Assembly: GCA_026193755.1 (NCBI GenBank)
Contig: JAPHUI010000450.1
Span: 1-7,612, forward strand
DNA length: 7,612 nt
Source of the DNA: Ignavibacteriaceae bacterium
GTDB lineage: Bacteria; Bacteroidota; Ignavibacteria; Ignavibacteriales; Ignavibacteriaceae
Reading direction: 5' to 3'
Below are positions 1 to 5,174 of this stretch, in pieces. A program made the translations under genes and the position numbers. Within the stretch, counting starts at the first letter, position 1. Every line of letters begins with the position of its first letter. A model generated the notes under the pieces. That model did no database searches and was not told the origin of the DNA. It worked only from the letters and a program-made list of their open reading frames with translations.

Positions 1-178
1 AAAACATTTTGAAGGCATTTGTCACGGCAAAGTTGAACGTTATGAAATGCCAAACATCAGAGCATTGAATTTTCTGTTACACAATACTTTAGGTGGAGGA
101 GGAACAGTTTCATTGAAGCACGATGCACAAGGTAAAACGCTGGCTGCTGCGTTGCTGAGAATGGAAATTGAGATTTAA
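1..178 (+). CDS. AtuA-like ferredoxin-fold domain protein, C-terminal fragment
   Basis: Only the last 58 codons are present (reading from base 2), and the gene runs off the left edge. The visible protein contains YEMPNIRALNFLLHNTL, then a Gly-rich turn (GGGG), then SLKHDAQGKTLAAALLRME. This pattern of a Pro-Asn-x-x-Ala-Leu-Asn-Phe strand, a Gly run, and Leu-x-x-Asp-x-x-Gly-Lys matches my memory of the small C-terminal domain of AtuA, the acyclic terpene utilisation family, which also occurs as a separate protein of about 100 residues. Whether this is the tail of a long AtuA protein or a stand-alone small subunit cannot be told from the fragment. The exact reaction is unknown; AtuA relatives are linked to acyl-CoA or terpenoid catabolism. 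The gene ends in tandem stops (TAA TAG, 176-181), and the repeat at 181-247 starts at once. Family assignment is moderately sure; function is not. Confidence 0.72.
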   Translation, partial: KHFEGICHGKVERYEMPNIRALNFLLHNTLGGGGTVSLKHDAQGKTLAAALLRMEIEI

Positions 179-180
179 TA

Positions 181-247
181 GTCATGCTGAACTCGTTTCA
201 GCATCTTAATTTATACAGAAGACCCTGAACCAAGTTCAGGGTGACAG
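181..247. repeat. intergenic palindromic repeat, inverted doublet of GTCA-headed hairpins (copy 1)
   Basis: Two perfect hairpins lie in tandem. The first pairs 184-191 with 197-204 (8 bp, loop CTCGT). The second pairs 222-229 with 235-242 (8 bp, loop CCAAG; the stem can reach 9 bp with a 3-nt loop). The outer ends are GTCA (181-184) and TGAC (242-245). The second half, read on the minus strand, matches the first at 21 of 27 positions, so the unit is an inverted doublet. It fills the gap between the AtuA-like stop and the prfB ribosome binding site (AAGGA, 251-255). It could terminate upstream transcription or lie in the prfB leader, but no T-run follows. The same design recurs at 1761-1830. 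Confidence 0.85.
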
Positions 248-262
248 TTTAAGGAAATAACT

Positions 263-1364
263 ATGTACGAAGAAGAATTAAAAGAACTTAAAACCTACCA
301 GCAAAGAGTTGAAAACTTACGGGGGTATCTTTGATGTTGACAAAAAGATATCGAAGGTAGAAGAACTGCGTTCAAAATCGGGGGAGCCATCTTTCTGGAA
401 TGACCAAATAGCCGCACAGAAAGTACTTCAGGAAATAAAATCTCTCGAACAATGGATTAATCTTTACAAAGAAGTTGATAAAAAAGTCAATGATGTGAAG
501 GACACAATTGAGCTTGCGGCAATGGACGAAGATGATTCTTATTATGATGAACTAAGAAAAGAATTAGATTCTGTGATTTCAACCATAGAAGATGCTGAGT
601 TTAAAAATATGCTCAGTGGAAAAGATGATGATAAAAATTGTCTGCTTACAATTCACTCAGGTGCTGGGGGAACTGAGGCGCAGGATTGGGCTGATATGCT
701 TTTAAGAATGTATCTTCGATGGGGTGAACAGAATGGATATCAAATGAACCTGCTGAATATTCTTGAGGGAGACGGTGCTGGAATAAAATCTGCAGAAGTT
801 GAAATTACAGGTGAATTTGCATATGGTTATCTTAAAGCTGAAAATGGTGTTCATCGTCTTGTTCGCATTTCTCCCTTTGATTCAAATAAAAGAAGACACA
901 CTTCATTCGCTTCAGTTTTTGTTATTCCTGAGATTGATGATACAATTGAAATAGAAATTAATCCTGCCGATCTAAGAATTGATACGTATCGTGCTGGTGG
1001 TAAAGGCGGGCAGAATGTTAACAAAGTTGAAACAGCCGTTAGAATAACTCACATTCCAACAAACACAGTGGCAGCCTGCCAGAGTGAAAGATCGCAGGGA
1101 CAAAATAAAGCTACTGCGATGAAAATGCTAAAGTCAAAACTCTACCAACTGGAACTTGAAAAACAGCAGGCAGAAATTGATGAAGTTGAGAAAAATAAAA
1201 TGAAAATTGAGTGGGGAAGCCAGATTCGTTCTTACGTTTTTCATCCATACAATATGGTTAAAGATCACCGCACTGATGAAGAAACTTCGGATGTACAACG
1301 TGTGATGGATGGAGACATTGATAGGTTTATAAAAGCGTATTTGTCAAAGTTCAGCAGAAACTAA
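263..1364 (+). CDS. prfB: peptide chain release factor 2 (RF2), made by programmed +1 frameshift
   Basis: RF2 recognises UGA and UAA in the ribosomal A site and triggers hydrolysis of peptidyl-tRNA. Translation starts at ATG 263 after AAGGA (251-255, 7-nt spacing) and reads 23 codons to CTT (329-331), where an in-frame TGA (332-334) follows. A +1 slip skips T332 and continues at GAT 333 to the TAA at 1362-1364, giving about 366 residues, the usual RF2 size. The protein has a helical N-terminal domain, the SPF stop-codon recognition tripeptide at residues 203-205 (in [12 protein letters not shown]), which marks RF2 rather than RF1, and the catalytic GGQ at 248-250 (in [18 protein letters not shown]). 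Starting instead at TTG 309 would lose the conserved N-terminus. The ATL gene follows after one base, so the two are probably co-transcribed. The repeat at 181-247 lies just upstream. Confidence 0.97.
317..340 (+). promoter_or_regulatory. RF2 autoregulatory +1 programmed frameshift site
   Basis: The zero frame reads TTA CGG GGG TAT CTT TGA TGT TGA. A GGGGG run (321-325) acts as the internal Shine-Dalgarno-like stimulator, 3 nt before the CTT slip codon (329-331), and TGA (332-334) is the slow stop. This is the known prfB arrangement: when RF2 is scarce, peptidyl-tRNA-Leu slips from CUU to UUU and the full protein is made. Here the hexamer is CGGGGG, not the AGGGGG of E. coli, and the base after the stop is T, not C. 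A second zero-frame TGA lies at 338-340, so readthrough of the first stop would still end at once. Confidence 0.96.
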
Positions 1365-1365
1365 A

Positions 1366-1713
1366 TTGAAAAAAACTAAATCACCAAAGGATAGAAAGAA
1401 GCAGGACTTTTTCAACAAAGTTTATGATGTTGCTAAAAGAATTCCTTATGGAAAAGTCACAACATACGGACATATTGCCGAAGCTTGTGGAATCAAATCC
1501 TCTGCAAGAACCGTCGGCTGGGCTTTAAATGGATGCGAACTGGATATACCTGCACATAGAGTTGTAAACAGATATGGTGCTCTTACGGGGAAAATACATT
1601 TCGGTGATCCAAATTTGATGGAAGACTTACTGCGAAATGAAGGTGTTGAGTTTGATGAAAATGGCTGTGTCAAACTGGAAAAGCATTTATGGATTCCGAA
1701 AAGAAAGAAATAA
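1366..1713 (+). CDS. alkyltransferase-like (ATL) protein, MGMT DNA-binding domain without catalytic cysteine
   Basis: This 115-residue protein is a single MGMT C-terminal-type domain (Pfam DNA_binding_1). It shows the IPYGKVTTYGHIA helix-turn-helix entry with Tyr34, the ARTVGWAL helix with the base-flipping Arg48, and the active-site loop at 61-70. There the MGMT motif PCHRV reads PAHRV (62-66), so the methyl-accepting Cys is Ala63. Such ATL proteins are known to bind O6-alkylguanine and flip it out, marking the lesion for nucleotide excision repair without direct reversal. That role is inferred here. The start is TTG at 1366, one base after the prfB stop. No ATG or GTG lies in frame before the conserved core, an in-frame stop at 1330 closes the upstream side, and no clear ribosome binding site is seen. 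Translation may therefore be coupled to prfB termination. A Lys/Arg-rich tail (IPKRKK) ends the protein. Confidence 0.9.
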   Translation: MKKTKSPKDRKKQDFFNKVYDVAKRIPYGKVTTYGHIAEACGIKSSARTVGWALNGCELDIPAHRVVNRYGALTGKIHFGDPNLMEDLLRNEGVEFDENGCVKLEKHLWIPKRKK

Positions 1714-1760
1714 CCTGTCGAATTTTTCTATTTGTATCGAGTTGTGTGCTAGGAGAACTA

Positions 1761-1830
1761 TTGTCACACTGAGCCTGTCGAAGTGGATACTATCTTAATT
1801 GATCAGTCTTCGACAAGCTCAGACTGACAA
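1761..1830. repeat. intergenic palindromic repeat, inverted doublet of GTCA-headed hairpins (copy 2); possible two-way terminator
   Basis: Left arm 1761-1783 and right arm 1808-1830 are inverted copies matching at 20 of 23 positions, with a 24-bp spacer. They could form one long hairpin. Each arm also has its own short stem: CAC (1767-1769) with GTG (1783-1785), and GTC (1806-1808) with GAC (1822-1824). The outer ends are TTGTCA and TGACAA. The design matches copy 1 at 181-247, but the core belongs to a different subtype (TGAGC...TGTCGAA, as against TGAAC...TTCA). It lies between convergent genes (ATL on plus, LiaF-like on minus), where a large hairpin could stop transcription from both sides. 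That function is inferred from position. Confidence 0.85.
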
Positions 1831-1844
1831 TTAATGTTTATAGA

Positions 1845-2765
1845 TCAATACCTATCCACGCTTATCGAGGAAACACCCGAATCAATTACTATAAAGATTT
1901 TATTTGCTACATCGTTAAAGTTTGCGGTTTCAAAATGATCTGAATTTATCTTTTCAAAATCATTAAAGTGTTTCGAAGATAGTGCGCCATCAGTTGTTAT
2001 TTTGCAACCGGACTCTTTGGGAATGTAAATATTTATATCAGATGCGCCTGCATCAATGCTTAGTTTAGTGTCAGGGGATAAGCTTCCCAGCTTTATTTTT
2101 AGTGCGGCAGCTCCCATATCTACGTCAACTTTTTCAGTTTTAAATTCTGATAAATCAAAATCCATTGAAGCTGCACCTACATCGAAATTCATATCCCAGG
2201 TCAAATTAGGATTTAACGCTACATCAATATTGTTCTTATAGCTTTTACCAAATCTGAAAACAGATTTATGACGCATTACAAGATTAATTTTAGTGCTACT
2301 ATCGGTATCAAATCTTGTCAGTCTAAAGTTATTTTTTACACCTGTAGCAGTTGCATGAATTAAGCTATCTGTTGTTTTAGAAATATTGAATGAGCCTGCA
2401 CCTGCATCAAAGTTTAGTGTACCGAATTTCAAGAGCGAATCATAATCTTCGGTAAACTCTGTCGTTGTGTATTCAGAATCCACTTCATCACCAAAAGTTA
2501 TATCAAAATCATTGTTCACAAAATGAGTTGCGGTTTTAATGCTTGCAAAAATTGCAAGTGCAAGAATGATGGCAGCAAGCCCTGCAATAATTCCTTTTCC
2601 ATATTTATGTTTTACAATGATTGATATTCCAAGTAGAACAATAACAAGCGGCCATAACTTCCAGATAGCTCCCCAATCCATAAAAATAGTTGTGAAATTG
2701 TTTATCAGGACAAGAAGTCCAAATACTATAAAAAGTAAACCCCAAAAAATGTGTGATGTTTTCAT
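1845..2765 (-). CDS. LiaF-like membrane protein with repetitive beta C-terminal domain (predicted envelope-stress protein)
   Basis: This 306-residue protein begins with three hydrophobic segments (about 5-22, 34-51 and 58-76). The first two form the LiaI/LiaF-type (DUF5668-like) hairpin, with NN at 22-23 and WPL at 38-40. A soluble domain follows, rich in a short recurring motif, D-x-G-[AV]-[AGS] followed by alternating hydrophobics. It appears at about residues 120, 195, 216, 238 and 295 (for example FDAGAGSFNIS, VDMGAAALKIKL and IDAGASDINIYIP). This fits the beta-rich C-terminal domain of LiaF/DUF2154-type proteins, which in Firmicutes restrain a cell-wall stress two-component system. No such kinase is visible here, so its partner is unknown. 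The start ATG (2765-2763) has GGAGA 7 nt upstream. It lies 14 bp after the PspC stop, so the two genes form an operon. An anti-sigma or adhesin role cannot be excluded. Confidence 0.8.
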   Translation of the reverse strand: MKTSHIFWGLLFIVFGLLVLINNFTTIFMDWGAIWKLWPLVIVLLGISIIVKHKYGKGIIAGLAAIILALAIFASIKTATHFVNNDFDITFGDEVDSEYTTTEFTEDYDSLLKFGTLNFDAGAGSFNISKTTDSLIHATATGVKNNFRLTRFDTDSSTKINLVMRHKSVFRFGKSYKNNIDVALNPNLTWDMNFDVGAASMDFDLSEFKTEKVDVDMGAAALKIKLGSLSPDTKLSIDAGASDINIYIPKESGCKITTDGALSSKHFNDFEKINSDHFETANFNDVANKIFIVIDSGVSSISVDRY

Positions 2766-2779
2766 TTTAAATTCTCCGT

Positions 2780-3250
2780 TTAATTCTTTGCTCGTAAAAG
2801 TAATCCAGCACCAATCCCAATTAAAATAAGAGGCCAGTAATGATCAAAATGAAATCTGGGAAAAATATTATTCAGTAATAGCAATCCACCAATTACAATA
2901 AGAATGATTGCAATCCAGATTTGTTTGTTATTGGTTTCCGTCTCTAAGCTTGCAATTCCAGAGTTATTAACGTTAAATGATTCAGAATCAGTTGCTGAAT
3001 TTTGAAATTCAGATTTACTACTATCTTCCGATGATGATTTTTCCTGGAAACTCTTTGGAATTTCGTACGGCTTTTGGGGAACAACAATCCATAAAATTAT
3101 ATATGCTATAATCCCTCCACCTCCTAAGAATACAACAACAATGAATAAGACTCTAATGAGTGTGGAATCAATATCAAAATATTCTGCCAGACCGCCGGCA
3201 ACTCCACCGATCATTTTGTCGGTTGTTGAACGATATAGTTTCTTTGTCAT
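2780..3250 (-). CDS. PspC-domain membrane protein with C-terminal LiaI/LiaF-like hairpin
   Basis: Residues 3-61 form a PspC domain: [20 protein letters not shown], then [15 protein letters not shown] and a Gly-rich membrane helix ending in LWIVVPQ. PspC proteins sit in the inner membrane and take part in phage-shock or envelope-stress responses. A polar linker rich in Ser, Glu and Asn (about 62-108) leads to two more hydrophobic segments (about 110-127 and 138-153). This region contains GGLLLLNN and [11 protein letters not shown] and resembles the N-terminal hairpin of the next gene. The total of 156 residues is longer than a minimal PspC because of this added module. The start ATG (3250-3248) follows AGGAG (3261-3257) with 6 nt spacing. 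It is the first gene of a two-gene operon whose leader overlaps the palindrome-rich divergent region. pspA, pspB and pspF are not seen in the window. Confidence 0.92.
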   Translation of the reverse strand: MTKKLYRSTTDKMIGGVAGGLAEYFDIDSTLIRVLFIVVVFLGGGGIIAYIILWIVVPQKPYEIPKSFQEKSSSEDSSKSEFQNSATDSESFNVNNSGIASLETETNNKQIWIAIILIVIGGLLLLNNIFPRFHFDHYWPLILIGIGAGLLLRAKN

Positions 3251-3256
3251 CTTAGA

Positions 3257-3275
3257 CTCCTGATTAACATTAATC
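3257..3275 (-). promoter_or_regulatory. pspC ribosome binding site with adjoining palindrome
   Basis: On the minus strand, AGGAG (3261-3257) lies 6 nt before the PspC ATG. Directly upstream is a 14-bp interrupted palindrome, GATTAA-CA-TTAATC (3262-3275), with 6-bp perfect arms and a 2-bp centre. Its place at the ribosome binding site suggests an operator for a dimeric regulator. A stable RNA hairpin is unlikely because the loop is only 2 nt. The ribosome binding site is well supported; the operator is a guess. Confidence 0.5.
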
Positions 3276-3354
3276 TTTTAATTCTCTGCTACTAATAAAT
3301 AAGATTTTCTCTCATTTGCACCTGTTTTGTTAAGTATGGTAGTAATTAATCGGT

Positions 3355-3449
3355 GATTGCAGGAGAAACGTCGGTTAACGAAACTTTAAAATATGCATGA
3401 ATGGATGAATGCATGTTATAAATATTGAATGATTCAACGACCTGCAATC
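3355..3449. other. candidate structured leader element closed by a 9-bp inverted repeat
   Basis: GATTGCAGG (3355-3363) and CCTGCAATC (3441-3449) are perfect inverted copies 77 nt apart. As RNA, two further G-U pairs (3354 with 3450, 3353 with 3451) would extend the stem. Inside lie two smaller hairpins, ATGCAT (3393-3398) with ATGCAT (3409-3414) and TTGAAT with ATTCAA (3425-3437), so the whole could fold as a branched structure. It ends 86 nt before the nadE ATG. It may be a leader RNA, a small mobile repeat or paired protein sites. It matches no riboswitch class I can recognise by eye. Confidence 0.35.
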
Positions 3450-3460
3450 GTGTATACACG
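3449..3460. promoter_or_regulatory. 12-bp perfect palindrome, candidate operator upstream of nadE
   Basis: CGTGTATACACG is a fully self-complementary 12-mer lying 75 nt before the nadE start. It overlaps by one base the right arm of the 9-bp inverted repeat. With no loop bases it suits a dimeric DNA-binding protein better than an RNA hairpin. The regulator is unknown, and I do not recognise it as a known NAD-repressor box. Confidence 0.4.
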
Positions 3461-3535
3461 CATTAATTTGTGCGATTTTTGGATTTTGGAGAGTATAGGG
3501 GTAGTGTTATATTTCGACTCAAAATCAAAAATGAA

Positions 3536-5173
3536 ATGAAAATAGCCCTCTGCCAGATCAACCCGATCATCGGCAATTTAGAATACAATAAAGATAAAAT
3601 TATAAAAGGATATGAGAGAGGTGTTAAAGCCAAAGCCGATCTTGTAATTTTCCCCGAACTTTCTCTTGTCGGTTATCCACCTTTAGATCTTGTTGAAAAA
3701 GAAGAATTCAGAATAGCTGTGAATAAAAAGATTAATGAGCTTGCGAAAATTACTGGTGATGTAGGACTGCTTTTCGGTGCAATTACGGAAGATGACGATT
3801 TAATCGGAACTAATATTCACAACTCTGCGGTTTTATGTTATAATGGCGAAGTTCAATTCATTCAGCCAAAATCTTTAATTCCTAATTATGATGTTTTTGA
3901 TGAAATGAGATATTTTGAGGCAGCAAAAGGTGTTTTTGTACACGAGTTCAAGGGTGAGAAGCTCGGTATTTCTGTTTGTGAAGATATCTGGAACGATGCC
4001 GATTATTGGTACCGGCGACGATACTCAGAAGATCCTGTTGAAAAGCTCATGAAAAAAGGTGCTTCTATTTTAATAAATATCTCTGCTAGCCCTTATTCTT
4101 TCGGAAAAAGAAAAGAAAGACTTGAAATGCTTTCCATACTATGCGAACAGAATAAACTTCCGCTTGCTTACGTTTGCAGCGTTGGTGTTCAGACAGATTT
4201 GGTTTTTGATGGTGCGAGTATGTGCTTTGATAAAAAAGGAAAGCTCGCTCGTTTAGGTGCTACTTATAAAGAGGACTTTATTTTATTCGATACAGAACAT
4301 GATGAAGAGATAAAAGCAGTCGTTGAAAAATCATTTGAAGAAGAAGTCCTTTCGTCATTAATTTATGGTGTAAGAGAATATTTTGAAAAGATGAAATTTA
4401 AAAAAGCCGTTGTTGGTTTAAGCGGTGGTCTGGATTCTGCTTTTGTTACTTACATTGGTGTTGAAGCACTTGGGAAAGAAAATATCCACGTTGTTTTGAT
4501 GCCATCAAAATATTCAAGCGGAGGAAGTGTAACTGATTCGGAGAAACTTATTAAAAATCTGGGCATCTCATCTACTAACGTTTCTATTCAACCTGTAGTT
4601 GAAGAAGCGCTTAAACAGCTATCACAAAAACTTGAAAAGAAACCTGCAAAACTGACAGAAGAAAATATACAGGCAAGGATAAGAGGTGTATACTTGATGG
4701 CTTTTTCAAATAACGACAACTACTTGGTTTTGACAACAGGAAATAAATCGGAACTTGCGGTTGGTTACTGCACTCTTTACGGCGATATGAGCGGAAGTTT
4801 AGCAGTAATTGCTGATGTTTATAAAAGTGATCTTTACAGGATTGCGAATTTTATCAATAGAAAAAAAGAAATAATTCCAAAAGAAATAATTACCAAAGCC
4901 CCTTCAGCTGAATTAAGTCCGAACCAAAAAGATCAGGATGACCTTCCTCCGTACGAGCTTCTCGACAAAATTCTTAAAATGTATCTTGAGGAAAATAAAG
5001 AGTACAATGAAATTACTTCGATAATTAAAGATGATAAAGTCGTGAAAAAGGTTTTGAGGATGGTAGATTTAAACGAGTTTAAAAGAAGACAGGCTGCACC
5101 TGCCCTAAGAGTTTCAAGAAAAGCCTTCGGATACGGCAGAAGGTATCCAATAGTTCAAGGTTGGAGAAATTAA
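3536..5173 (+). CDS. nadE: glutamine-dependent NAD+ synthetase
   Basis: NadE catalyses the last step of NAD+ synthesis: ATP-dependent amidation of nicotinic acid adenine dinucleotide, with ammonia taken from glutamine. The 545-residue protein has an N-terminal nitrilase-type glutaminase domain with the Glu-Lys-Cys triad: Glu41 in FPELSLVGYPPLDL, Lys112 in PKSLIPNYDVFDEMRYF and Cys148 in ISVCEDIW. The C-terminal synthetase domain has the ATP pyrophosphatase loop SGGLDSA (296-302), TTGNKSELAVGY (400-411) and KAPSAELSPNQKDQDDLPP (454-472). Length and domain order match the two-domain family, so it should use glutamine directly. ATG 3536 is chosen because the family starts MKIALxQINP. The frame stays open to a GTG at 3470, but those 22 extra residues look non-coding. 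No clear ribosome binding site precedes ATG 3536. dsbD follows after one base. Confidence 0.97.
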   Translation: MKIALCQINPIIGNLEYNKDKIIKGYERGVKAKADLVIFPELSLVGYPPLDLVEKEEFRIAVNKKINELAKITGDVGLLFGAITEDDDLIGTNIHNSAVLCYNGEVQFIQPKSLIPNYDVFDEMRYFEAAKGVFVHEFKGEKLGISVCEDIWNDADYWYRRRYSEDPVEKLMKKGASILINISASPYSFGKRKERLEMLSILCEQNKLPLAYVCSVGVQTDLVFDGASMCFDKKGKLARLGATYKEDFILFDTEHDEEIKAVVEKSFEEEVLSSLIYGVREYFEKMKFKKAVVGLSGGLDSAFVTYIGVEALGKENIHVVLMPSKYSSGGSVTDSEKLIKNLGISSTNVSIQPVVEEALKQLSQKLEKKPAKLTEENIQARIRGVYLMAFSNNDNYLVLTTGNKSELAVGYCTLYGDMSGSLAVIADVYKSDLYRIANFINRKKEIIPKEIITKAPSAELSPNQKDQDDLPPYELLDKILKMYLEENKEYNEITSIIKDDKVVKKVLRMVDLNEFKRRQAAPALRVSRKAFGYGRRYPIVQGWRN

Positions 5174-5174
5174 A

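Larger units (their letters stand above)
3251..3535. promoter_or_regulatory. divergent intergenic region between pspC-liaF-like operon and nadE
   Basis: This 285-bp stretch has no convincing gene. It must contain the promoter of the minus-strand PspC operon and probably that of nadE-dsbD. I could not assign a -35/-10 pair with confidence; TATAAA at 3417-3422 is a possible plus-strand -10 without a good -35. The region holds several palindromes: 3262-3275, the distant arms 3355-3363/3441-3449, ATGCAT arms 3393-3398/3409-3414 around a direct repeat of ATGAATG, TTGAAT-G-ATTCAA (3425-3437), and CGTGTATACACG (3449-3460). Bases 3470-3535 are open in the nadE frame from a GTG but show no family similarity. 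Confidence 0.6.

Noticed and set aside
309..335. TTG at 309 as the prfB start
   Set aside because: It lies within the first 23 codons of the zero frame and would replace the conserved N-terminus. The ATG at 263 with AAGGA and the CTT TGA frameshift site explain the gene fully.
1546..1575. Functional O6-methylguanine-DNA methyltransferase
   Set aside because: The active-site loop reads PAHRV; without the Cys the protein cannot accept an alkyl group, so an ATL call is better.
1446..1673. Minus-strand open frame inside the ATL gene
   Set aside because: It is antisense to a well-supported gene and has no recognisable domain or ribosome binding site.
2056..2829. Plus-strand open frames at 2056-2241 and 2539-2829 opposite the LiaF-like and PspC genes
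   Set aside because: Both are shadows of membrane-protein coding sequence, with no family signature and no leader.
3470..3535. GTG start giving NadE 22 extra N-terminal residues
   Set aside because: The added residues show no resemblance to the family, whose proteins begin near MKIALxQINP; ATG 3536 fits.
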